Source: Arachnopeziza araneosa
Lineage: Eukaryota > Ascomycota > Leotiomycetes > Helotiales > Arachnopezizaceae
Direction: 5' to 3'
DNA length: 64,000 nucleotides
Assembly (NCBI GenBank): GCA_003988855.1
Contig: QYAI01000081.1
Location: 1 to 64,000 of the forward strand
The number at the start of each line of letters is the position of its first letter. Position 1 is the stretch's first letter. The notes under the pieces were generated by a model that ran no database searches, was not told the DNA's origin, and was given only the letters and a program-made list of their open reading frames with translations. Positions 9,933-20,413 of the stretch are shown piece after piece. Both the position numbers and the translations under genes were made by a program.

Positions 9933-10961
9933 ATGGTCTTGATCTGCCCCCGCATACACTTTTATGAGATCAATGACCAGGCGTGGTATTACCCATACTT
10001 CCACATTCTGCTGAGCCAGCTTTACTGACATTTACAGGTTTCCTCAATACTTCAGAGAAAAAGTACAGTCGTGCTTGACACTCTGCTGGACCTTCCGAGT
10101 ACCCATTTTACAGAAAGCCTCGCCTGCACAACTCGTCGCAAGTACGCTATCGCGAGCACTAGGCAACAATGTCACAAGCTATACTTATGTGGACTTCTGC
10201 GCGGGTGCCGGAGGACCAACACCTTTCATCGAGAAAGATCTGAATGCGCAATTGACATCGCGGACACCAGCTTCGCACTTTACCACTTCAGTAAACTCGA
10301 ATAAGGACTTGATGCCACGATCTCCTCGAGAACCTGTGCCTGACGTTGGTGCTGTCAAGTTCGTCCTGACAGATTTGCATCCTCATATACCAGATTGGAC
10401 GGAAGCTTCAAAACGCAGCAAAAATTTGAGCTTTGTATCCGAGCCTGTAGATGCTGCAAATGCTCCGGCGAGCCTCAATGGGAAGGATGGGAAGAAGATA
10501 TTCAGATTGTATAACTTGGCGTTCCATCATTTCGACAACAAGCTGGGCTCGGACATTCTGCGAAACACTATTGAAACTGCTGATGGATTTGGGTATGATA
10601 ACTGGAACTGCACTTATCAACCATGCTGATTTTTATGTCCAGGATCTTCGAATTACAAGAACGAACAATATCTTCCCTCATCACTATGATCGCCATGGGC
10701 TTACTGATGTTTCTTATCACTCCATTTTATTTCTGGAGATCTCCCGGACATCTGTTCTTCACTTATATCATTCCAATTATACCATTTGTGTTGGTTTTTG
10801 ACGGATACATCTCTTCTTTGCGGACAAGAAGTGCCGAGGAAGTTCAGGCTTTGATGAAAGAATGTGGTGCCTCGTGTGACGGATGGACTGTCAAAAGTGG
10901 ACAGGAGATGCATACCTTTCCAACAGGATATATGACCTGGGTGATTGGCGTCAAAGAATAA
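9933..10961 (+). CDS. Membrane protein with a methyltransferase-like glycine motif
   Basis: Three exons (9933-9985, 10038-10592, 10643-10961) give 308 residues. The first exon encodes RIHFYEINDQAW and joins in frame to FPQYFREKVQS, a start seen in a family of uncharacterised fungal proteins. The core YVDFCAGAGGPTPFIE (near residues 68-83) resembles motif I of S-adenosylmethionine-dependent methyltransferases, followed by FVLTDLHPHIPDW as a possible motif II/post-I region. Two hydrophobic helices (about 212-235 and 240-263) put the C-terminal part in a membrane, with a short segment ending in GYMTWVIGVKE. Methyltransferase activity is inferred only from the glycine-rich motif; the substrate is unknown. 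It shares a short divergent promoter with the P450, which suggests co-regulation. Confidence 0.82.
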
Positions 10962-11583
10962 AACCTATCGTGGCTAGCAATGACGTATGGCACGAATTAT
11001 ATCAATGTACTATTTTCCATCCTTCGTCTTCGGCGACCGGGCAAAGATGTGTTGTAGTATTGTTGTAGCATTTAATTATGAACCCAACACAGGCAAATGT
11101 TTAACACCGTCTAGATCCTGCAGAGTCCCAGCCTATCTGTTAACTACATGATGGACAGCCGTTTAGACATGGATGGGAGGAGTGTTTTGTTAGTAAAAGG
11201 TTCCTGGAAGTCCTAGAATCAGTCGCGAAAGATGCAGCTCGAAAGAGTTGATACATTTAAATTTAGTTAAGCGAGCGCTCCGCTATAAAAGTAATATATC
11301 TTGCCCTTTTACATGCCATTTCAAGATTAACATCTCAATCACTTGTAAGCATTAGTCTGAATTGTATTTGTTTTCATGGATGAGCTAGAGAACATTTAAT
11401 TATCCCTTCTGTCAAAATCGAAACGAGAACATAGATCTTCAATACTGCATATCTCGCTAACTTAATACATCATGTACGGACTTGAGACGACTAACCTAAA
11501 ATTAGTGGTCTCACTATCCGAAAAATTTGTTATAAAGGATCCCGTTTGAAAGATATTGCATTAAGATAGAGTAAAGACTAGGT
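10962..11583. other. Convergent intergenic region
   Basis: Between the stop codons of the methyltransferase-like gene (plus) and the ferric reductase (minus). AT-rich, no coding frame or repeat noticed. Confidence 0.6.
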
Positions 11584-13588
11584 TTACCACGTAAATGACT
11601 CTTCCCAAAAGTCAACATTTCCAAGATCCATTATCGACCTTGTGGCAGCTCTGACATCATCTGCGAATCTTCCTGGCCCACAGAAGCTAACACTCATTGC
11701 TGTGGTCTATATCAGCAAATTGTACAACAAAAATAAAGAAGCAAAAATGAATAGAGTGGGCTTACCTCCGACACGGTCTCTGAACTCCTCTTGAATAACT
11801 TTCTTTACATCCACTCGACAAAATCGAATGTTTTCACTGAAGATTGACCTCTTTGCAATCGTTTCACGCTCTTCAGCAAGAGTTGCTCGCGTCACGTAGA
11901 AGAGCATCGTCAAGCTTTTGCCCCGACGTGGCATACGACTTAACTCCTCTAGCCAAGATCTTGCCCATTCTAGTTGCTGAACGGATCGAACTGACCAAAC
12001 GAGGATTGCTCTTCTAGTAACACAAGTTCCATCCGCAAAGGCACTGACCACATTATGCAAGAGGTTGATCTGGTGCGTGATGCCTACTCCACCAGCAAAG
12101 AGAAGGACTGTTCCATAAGCTCTAGGGTTCTCCAACCCACCGTAGGGCCCTTCGATAAAGGCAGACAGATTAATTATGCCTGTTGGGGAATCGCGAGCTT
12201 TGCGGTAAAGCGCTGCTGTCATTCCAGTCCGGCATGCCATAATACACGAGATCGATGTCCGTTTATTCGTCCGTAGGGGTAGGAAGTCCTTTTCCAACTC
12301 ATTGGACAGTGATGTTGTGAGAGTTTTCTCTTCGCATAGCGTTGAGCCAGATGGCAATACTGCTGGTAGGAAAGGTGTAGCAGACGACAGCTCTTTTGAG
12401 CTGTGATTATCCACCCATGCCACCGAGAAGGGATGAGACATCCAAAGTGACATGTATGGGATGTATGCATAGATATGGCAGCCTGGCTTTTTTGTCCATT
12501 TTCCTCGAACGTCAAAAGTCACTCGGCAAGCACCACCTTCTAAAGCTTCAACCTGTACTTTTGTCCCACGTCGAGAAAGTATGCGACAAAGGCGAACGAA
12601 CCTTTCAAGTGCCCAGAGCACAATTAGTGCATACAAAAGAGGTCTCTGTGGCAGTTTTTGGCTTTCGCAGTGGAGCAATATTCCAACCAAGCTGGCCATA
12701 GCAAGGAATTGGTGACAGTGTAGAAAGGTTTCGTAAAATGCATGTCGAACAAAAGAGACTGATTGAAATAGAATGGCTGTCATAGCAACAGTCCCAACAA
12801 GGCCATACAGGAGAAACAAATCGCCTCGTAAGTGGCCCAAAAGACCATCAAGACCTCTCGCTTCATAGTTGTTGGCTCCCCAAAGGAAAGTATGTGCCAA
12901 GGCTTGTAGAACAACCAACCGGCCGACCCATCGATGGAAAAGATTGAAGGTATCGAATGAAATCCCAAGAAGAGGAATGAGTGGGTTGTTCCTGGCGGAA
13001 AAGATGAAAAGAGGTAACATGTTCATCACGGATAGATGGCCGGTCCTTCCACGAGCCTCGGCCAGAAGAGAAGCTCGTGATTGATGGTGATAGTCCAGAA
13101 TACAACAGTATATGAAATTGCTGAGTATGTAAAAAGCCAAGAACAGTGTATGCAGTCTGGATGGAATGATCCCTACACTGATGGCACTTGAGAGTTGGAT
13201 TTCCTTGCTGTGCCTCTTGTGGATGAGAGGTGCAACTAAAAGATGTTTCTTGATCTTGACGAAGAATGAGTCGTCTTGAGTCCAATAATTCTGATACTCT
13301 TTATCCGAATTCCTGGCCGTTAGGAATCGAACATGAGCAGATGTGACTTGCCAAATCCGGATCACAAGAATCAATATAACAACTAGGCAAAGTGAGGCAT
13401 AGAGGATATTGCTAGAGGGATATTTGTTAGATGTTACAAGCTAAATAAGTACTAGAAACCCACCTTGTAACAGCATTGAGCCACAGGTTGACACCTTGGA
13501 GGCCTTGAGTGTACGGAAGTATGTTTGCCTTAGTTGAAGACAATGAACTTGTCTCCGTAGAGTTATTGACGGACTTTGAAGACCACAT
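11584..13588 (-). CDS. Ferric/cupric reductase (FRE family), plasma membrane
   Basis: Three exons (13588-13464, 13411-11766, 11699-11584) give 628 residues from the chosen ATG. The enzyme would move electrons from cytosolic NADPH through FAD and two hemes to extracellular Fe(III). Visible are about seven membrane helices, the heme-binding histidine pairs (FNLFHRWVGRL with ALAHTFLWG, and HAFYETFLHCHQF with GILLH), the FAD site MSHPFSVAW, the NADPH-binding EGPYGG and LFAGGVGITH, and the C-terminal CGPGRFADDV reached only after the last splice, at an acceptor ending CACAG. The start is uncertain: the same frame is open upstream to about 13777 with further ATGs, which would add up to 60 residues. 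MWSSKSVNNSTETSS was chosen because FRE proteins commonly start with a Ser/Thr-rich extracellular tail. An additional small frame at 13815-14087 was not used. Confidence 0.92.
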
Positions 13589-14168
13589 CGTGTCTGGACG
13601 AGGGATGGACACCAACGTCAAAAGGCTTAGATGCGTAGGATCTAGAGATATAGATAAGTCTCCAATTTTACAAAAGCAATATGAAGCATGAGAGTAAGCT
13701 CTAAAAGAGGAGCAAGATACAGAAGCGATCTTACATGGCCTCAATTCCATACTCAGAAGCATGATTAAGTACTCCACAAGTACCTAGATTATTCTATGAA
13801 AGGCCCCACAATGGCTACGGAATGGCCATGGGAATATCCGAAGTCATGTCATAACAGAAGCTGAAAGAGTTCTCCTCATCGTCCATGTGACAAAAATATA
13901 GCCGATGTGCAAATAGTATTAGGGCGTGACAGTGGGCAACAAGAAACAAACACCAAAGCGGAATGACGGGAAGTTTTGTTCGCAAACGAAGTACTATATA
14001 TGAGAGGAGTGTGGCATGATAATTAAGTTTAAAGATGCCAGGTTCCCAGCCTTGAAGGAATATCCAAAATAACCGAAATAAAGACAATGAATATCATTGG
14101 AACTACTATAAAGACATGGAAAGCCAAACTAAGCGATAATAAGTTTAGTAATAAACTGTACAAGTAAA

Positions 14169-14611
14169 TCAGGAGAGAGTACTGTATATCCAGCAACTAA
14201 GCGAGTAAATTTGCCGTATGTAATAACTTAGAACACGGTTGCAATGCTTTAGTTTATGACTGAAAGGACGAATAGTCCACCTTGCAGGCTTGCCACCAGA
14301 TGAGGAGGAAATGTTTCGTTTTGAATAGAGCAGATTCTGAATGATTCTCTGGCGTTCGTCCCAGAGGAAATAGATTAAATGTGGAATGATGTCTGTCAAA
14401 CCAGCTTTATCCGTGTTGTACCCTCTTCTAAACCCAAACTCAGATTTGCGGCTAAATGGAATATACTCAACCAAGACATATCGGTCGGTACCGCGAAGCA
14501 TGATGAGCCTGTCGTAACACCTTGCAATGATGCCATGGTGTTTCATCAATTCCGATGAAGAGCTAACGGTCATGTGTGACTGGATGTGGTGGTTGTTTAG
14601 AATAAACATAA
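14169..14611 (-). CDS. Possible orphan ORF, unknown
   Basis: An open frame of about 147 codons from an ATG near 14611, in the 1.4-kb gap between the ferric reductase and Rad4. The translation contains no motif I recognise, but its middle (around RYVLVEYIPFSRKSEFGFRRGYN) looks more protein-like than the neighbouring frames. No splice structure, promoter or homology supports it. It may be a lineage-specific gene or chance. Confidence 0.22.
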
Positions 14612-15035
14612 ATAAGGAAACTTCAGGCACTTCGATTAAGAATCATACCTCAGCTCATAAATCAGGAGATAGGGTTCAAACTTATTGAATTCTTCGGCGG
14701 ACAGGAACGAACATCGTCACATCTCACCGTCGACTTTCACAACGGCATATCCGGCGGCAACGCAGGTGCCAAGTGTGCAGTGGGGTTTTAGAGATAAGTA
14801 GATGAGAAAATATCACTTCGTGGAACATTTTTGTGGTGTGATGTGATAAATTATGAAGAAATAAGACCCTTTTTCTATGAATTGTTTGATCCAAAATCTT
14901 AATTAGATACGTGATTTGAATCACTTTGAAATGAGCTAAGATGAGGGTTAGAAATAATAGATAGGTCCGTACGCAAGTCCGGATTGTTATTCAACTCGCT
15001 TCTATTCGAAATTGGTTACATTTTCTGACACTCAA

Positions 15036-17601
15036 CTACTCTGGTAAAAATCCTCCACCAAAATCGTCATCGTCATATTCTTCGCTCACCATGCCGTCTT
15101 CGTCTTCTTCCTGATAAGCTTCTGACTCTTCTCCTTCAATCTGATACCCATCGATGCGTTCCTTGATGCGTAGGCCAATTAAGAACTTCTTCCACATTTT
15201 CAAAGCAGTATATGTCCTGATATTCTCTTCCTCCTGTGCTTGTTCATCTCGAAAGCTCTGAATTACAGCTTCGAGGGCTTCTTGATACTCAGCAGCCACA
15301 ACGACGCCTTTTAAAATCGCAGTTCCATGACGACCTCGAAATTCAAATCCAACAAGCGCATCGGAATAATCAATGTTGAGGATCCTAGCTGCTCGAGACG
15401 CTTCGACGTCTTAATTCGTCAGTAAAAAGTTCAAATAAAGCAAACTGAAAGACTCACAAGGTATATGAGTGCCACCTTTCGGCACCATAGAAGGAACGAA
15501 AAGATCTAGGTTGCCATATGAATTTTTAGGAACCCTTCCGTTAACCACTGGAGGAGCTTCGTATAGCTCCGTCTGGTCCTCTGAGTAAAGGTTTGTACCA
15601 GCGCGTTCCTCGGCACTTTCTTCAAGTTCCATCCCGTCAGTCTTTTGTTTAGCCTCAACTATCTTGACAGGTTGTTGACCTATCTTGATGTCTCTCCCCA
15701 ACCGATACCAAGCATCCGCACTCCTTGCTACTTTCACATCTTTTCTCCGATACACATTTTCCATTTTCTTTCCACCAGGGGTACTAGTATCTCGACCGGC
15801 TGTCACTCTTCCAATCGAATGTGTGCTCACCAATACTTCATTTCGCTTCAAGTGCCGCTCTAATGCATATATGGGATGATCTTTGAAATCCTGAACATTT
15901 TTAGGCATTGGTTCGCTGCCCTCAAGTTTTGCTAGTTCAGTGTCTTCGATTTGGTCGGCATCGCTCTTCCACCCACGATCAAATGATCGCATTGCGCGCC
16001 TCCACCATTTTTCTCCTCCTATTGTTGACTCAACCCGATTTTTCCTTGTTTTGGCATTGAAAGCCTTGGTATACCGTCTTGTAACGTCTCGAGCGTATCC
16101 ATCTTGATCAAAAGCAACAACGTAAGACATACTGTTCTCCTTATCGGAACTTGGAGGTTCAAAGGATCGAGGTTTTGCTATGGTTTCAGTAACCAAAGGG
16201 TCAAGGGAAAGCCATTTCTGATGCGCTGCATCGAAAACTTCCACCCAAAATACAGGATAGGGTGATTCCCGTATGACTTTAGGCTTTGATACGGTACTTG
16301 AACGTTGATTGACACTGATATCCGGCATGTGATAATCTGCGGCATTTGGGTGGCCAAGACGATGCCTTGGAGTAAGCGGTAGATTTAAAGCACTGGGACC
16401 GCTGTTATTCGTAGATGATGAATTAGAGCCGTGGGTTTCAACCCTATCTTTGTTGTCACTAAGATTTTGGGTAACTGTTTTGCGAGGTTGATTGAAGACC
16501 TTTGGCATCGTTGGACCGGTGGCGGTGAATGACAGCAGCTGAAGTGAACAAACAAGTCGAGTCTCGACACCAACACTTCTTAGAAGAGCGCAATACAACT
16601 GAGCTCCAATATCTCGCGATCCCATCAGCTTCTTTGCAGCATTTCGAAAATCTGACTTTTCTAAACATGAATCCCAATCATCAGCAGGTTGGAACTGAAA
16701 TATCATTAGTTATGAGCTCTGCCAAATAATAGTGACATCTAATGCTAACGTCTTGAAGCTGTTTTTCGTTCTCAGCCCAAAGTGCTCTTCTCATCCCTCG
16801 TTCACTGATGCTAAATTTTGTTCGCCACATTATGGCAACTTGTTCGAGGCCTCGTTTCAAAGACTCCGTTTGGCCGAACTGAGACAGATCCGATCGAGGT
16901 TTGAGGAACATACGAGTCTTTTTATCTAACAGAGGTTTGAGTGAACCGTGGACCTCAGCATCATCACACCAAGTATTCCGTCGACGTAAGTGGGCGAGCA
17001 GGCATAAGACATGCATTTTATGGATTTCTAACCTTGCGATTCTATCTGCTTTCGTGATTGTCTTCCTTTTGATGACGGTTTTAGGTTGCGCGACAGGTTT
17101 TTTGGTAAGAGTTAATTCGAGATCTCCGCTTGACTCTTCGAGTCCTCCAACATTTTCAAGATCAACACCTTCCCATGCGTAATCACTTTCTTCAGAGGAG
17201 TCCTCGAAGTCTCTGTATGCGATTTGTTGGCTCTTTGGAGGGCCTTCTTGTTGTTCAAGGACATCTTCGAACTCCAGATCTGCCTCATCTTCAGATTCCA
17301 TCGGACTCGGAGCAGTAACCGGCTTTTCTACTGGACCCAAGTCTCTTCTACCTGTTTTCCTTCGCTTCAGCGGTCTTTCTGGAACTTCGGATTGTAATGG
17401 TAACGCCTCGGCAAGCATCTCTTGATAAACATCTGGGACAGGAGCTTGCTTCATTGGCGCTTTGCCTTTGCCTTTCGACCTAGCGTTAGGAGTTCTGCCT
17501 GCCATCATTAAGCTCGAAGCAGTCGGCATTAAGTCATCTGCTACATCGTTCCGGTCACTCTCCGCGGGTTTCGGCGGTCGTCCTCTTCTTTTTGGTGGCA
17601 T
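15036..17601 (-). CDS. Rad4/XPC-family DNA damage recognition protein
   Basis: Nucleotide-excision repair factor that binds distorted DNA and starts global-genome repair in the nucleus, normally with Rad23. Three exons (17601-16750, 16694-15458, 15409-15036) give 820 residues. The N-terminus is basic with an AT-hook-like RRGRPPKP. A long acidic disordered part precedes the transglutaminase-homology domain (from about 185, HKMHVLCLLAHLRRR, to about 460, with FWVEVFDAAHQKWLSLDPL). The beta-hairpin domains follow: BHD1 from about 550 (DHPIYALERHLKRNEVL), BHD2 near 605 (RKDVKVARSADAWYRLGR), and BHD3 near 670-740 (YGNLDLFVPSMVPKGGTHIPYVEASRAARIL), the last assembled across the final intron. The C-terminus is strongly acidic (EEYDDDDFGGG). 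Intron 1 has a GTTAGC donor. It is divergent from the potassium channel gene. Confidence 0.95.
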
Positions 17602-18054
17602 TATTGCGAATACTTAATCTCATGGTTGCCTAATAGCTATTAGAAAGATTCGAGGGTTTGAGGGCAGGTCAATAGAAGCTACCTGATCGAGCATGTGTTT
17701 ATTATAATAGATAAAGCCTGAAGCTAAAGTCATTCCTTCTAGAAGCCCAAACTAACATCTCGTAATAATTCTAACTCTTTCAAAACAGTGACCTAAGCGC
17801 GCCCCCACCGCGGCTAATATAGGGTGCATTAGCACCATGTTGTGCCAAGAAGCCGCATTTATGACGTAGCGCGTGGTAAATTTCCGATCTGACAATGAAT
17901 CCCCGAAAGTTAGATAGATCCTTTTAAGATGAATTCGCAAGTATTAGATCTGATACTCTTGCTGCATTTCTACCGTGGCAAATTAAAATTTCCTTCTTAT
18001 TTCTGGAGTCCTGATTCGGAAGCATAGAACTCTCATACCAGCTTGGGCCTGAAA
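17602..18054. other. Divergent promoter region between Rad4 and the potassium channel
   Basis: About 450 bases shared by the two start codons. No clear TATA box; nothing coding. Confidence 0.55.
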
Positions 18055-20282
18055 ATGAACGACCCTGGACTGGATCAAGCAATATCTGACGATGCAAAGG
18101 ATATTGAAGAGCAGGCGGTCGACGAGAAGGACCAGCAAGATGAAGAAGAGCAAGCCTATCTTGAGCCTAGCCGTTGGTGGTTTGCGAGTACAGCATTTCC
18201 GTTGATTGCAGGCACCCTCGGCCCTATGGCGAGTGCATTCAGTATTTGCGCTTTAGCTGTACATTGGAGAGTATACATACCGCCTGGGGCAGCTGAAGAA
18301 AATGGTGTACCTATAGATGATCCAAAATGGTAAAGAAATCTACTTCTCTTAGAAGCGTTATAGAATTGTTAATATGATTTTTAGGTTACTAGCCGTAAAT
18401 AGTATTCAACTCGCTCTCGCGCTATCTTCGAATCTTTCTCTCCTTTTAAACATGGCTAAGAGAATACGATTTTCTATTGCCCAACCAGTAACGATTATCG
18501 GATGGTAAGTGCCAAACTGATCGTTTCTCAAAAGCTAAGAATGACAGGTATTTGTCCTCATTTGCCTTGATTGGATTATGTGCTTGCACTGCTGGACCTC
18601 TTGTCATCGAACCAAAATCAGACCATGCATTTACTCAAGCTTTTTACTATGCCATATTTGCTGCAGGCTTATACTTCCTTGTTGCTTCCCTCATGCTCGT
18701 CACCGTCTGGGGAGCATATCGAGGCGAATATGAAAAGGAATTTCAGTTAACTATGAGTCAAAGAACATTGATGCTGCAAACAATCAGCTTTCTTGTGTAT
18801 TTATTAACAGGTGCCGCTGTTTACTCGCATATCGAAGGCTGGGAATACCTTGATGCGGTATACTGGGCAGACTTCACACTTCTCACGGTGGGAATAGGAG
18901 ATTACTCACCTGCCACACACCTTGGAAGAGGACTTCTCTTTCCCTTTGCCATAGGTGGTATTATCATTCTTGGTCTAGTCATAGGCTCCATTAGGTCCCT
19001 TGTCCTTGAGCGAGGAAAAGAGAAAATGGGAGCCAGGCTGGTCGAAAAACAGAGGCGCCGCATGCTCAAAAAGAAATCCAAAAAAAGCGACATCCTCGAC
19101 CCAGTGCAAGATGGTGAAAATCCACTCTCACGGTCATCAACAAAGACATTACCGGGGAAATCGGACAACCTCACAGAACGACAGCGCCGCGAAATGGAGT
19201 TCCAGCTTATGCGGAAGATCCAAGAGAAAGCTGCAACAAGAAGGCGATGGACATCCTTGATGCTGTCTGCTTCAACTTGGTTCCTTCTCTGGTTTGCCGG
19301 AGCAGCAATTTTCCAAGCCTGCGAGTATGGTCAAAATTGGACTTATTTTCTCTCACTGTACTTCTCCTACACTTCTCTTTTAACCATCGGATACGGCGAC
19401 GTGTACCCACAATCCAATAGCGGAAAGGCCTTCTTTGTATTGTGGTCTCTTCTTGCAGTCCCATCCCTCACAATACTGATATCTAATATGGGAGATACCA
19501 TTGTAAAAGGAATCCGTGATCTGACGCTTTGGATTGGAAATTTCACCGTTCTGCCTGGCGAGGCAGGAGTGAAGGCCTCTTTGAAGGTTGGAGCACGTAG
19601 GGTGACTCGTGGTCGATTGTTTGACGATGAAGTTTCGGAGGAAGGACCTGGGTTTCTTGGAGAGCAAAATAAGCATGGCAAGAGCGGTGATGGAGATGAT
19701 GATCAAGATACTAGCAAAAACGACCCCGAATCCGCAGCTCAGCGTGTAGCTGGCGATAAAGCGAATCAGGAAACCAAGCGAGCGAAGAAGCAAGGAGAGG
19801 ATAACGACAGATTGCCGAAGAGTAGGAAACACTACCACTACATCTTGATCCAAGAGATCGGGAAAGTGATGAAACATCAATACAGTTCTCCGCCAAGAAA
19901 ATACACTTTCGACGAATGGGCTTGGTATTTGAAACTAATAGGAGAAGATGAAAGCAAGGCAGAAACGCATAGGAGAGCGCCGTGGAAGCCAAAGGCAGAT
20001 GGTGAAGGCTTAGGATCAGCGCTGGAGGATAAGACAACGAAATGGAGTTGGGTAGGAAACAGAAGTCCGCTCATGGGAAATAAGGAGGAAGCGGAGTGGG
20101 TTCTTGAGAGACTGACGAAAGCCTTGGAGAGGGAGCTGGAAACTATGAGAAAAGAAGAATTGGAGAGTGAGGGGAAAGACGGGAATCAAGAAGAAGAAGA
20201 GATGACAACTAATAGGCCTGGTGTTGGTGCTGGAAAGAACATAGAGGGTGATAACAAGCAGAAAGAGAAAGATCGTCAATGA
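18055..20282 (+). CDS. TOK1-type two-pore outward-rectifying potassium channel
   Basis: Plasma-membrane K+ channel that sets membrane potential by letting K+ out on depolarisation. Three exons (18055-18329, 18385-18504, 18548-20282) give 709 residues. The ATG at 18055 is the first in frame. The architecture is the 8-helix, two-pore arrangement of fungal TOK channels: four helices before the first pore, then the selectivity filter TVGIGDY near residue 244, a helix, a basic cytosolic loop with dibasic runs, a sixth/seventh helix pair with the second filter TIGYGDV near residue 410, and the last helix ending LTILISNMGDTI. The cytosolic tail of about 260 residues is highly charged (many K, E, D, Q) with likely coiled-coil character near the end. 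The gene runs tail-to-tail with the next gene, with 131 bases between stop codons. Confidence 0.95.
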
Positions 20283-20413
20283 AAGAATGATGGAGATATC
20301 TCAAATGGCATTTAGTTGCATAAATTGTCTCATACTGATATCATTTAGTCCCAATAAACCCTAATGCTCCGCGCTCTTGTTAAACAATATTGTGAATGAT
20401 CCAAACCATGTAT

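Noticed and set aside
13815..14087. 90-codon hydrophobic frame upstream of the ferric reductase
   Set aside because: Considered as an upstream exon with membrane segments, but no splice sites join it in frame to the FRE N-terminus and FRE proteins do not need it.
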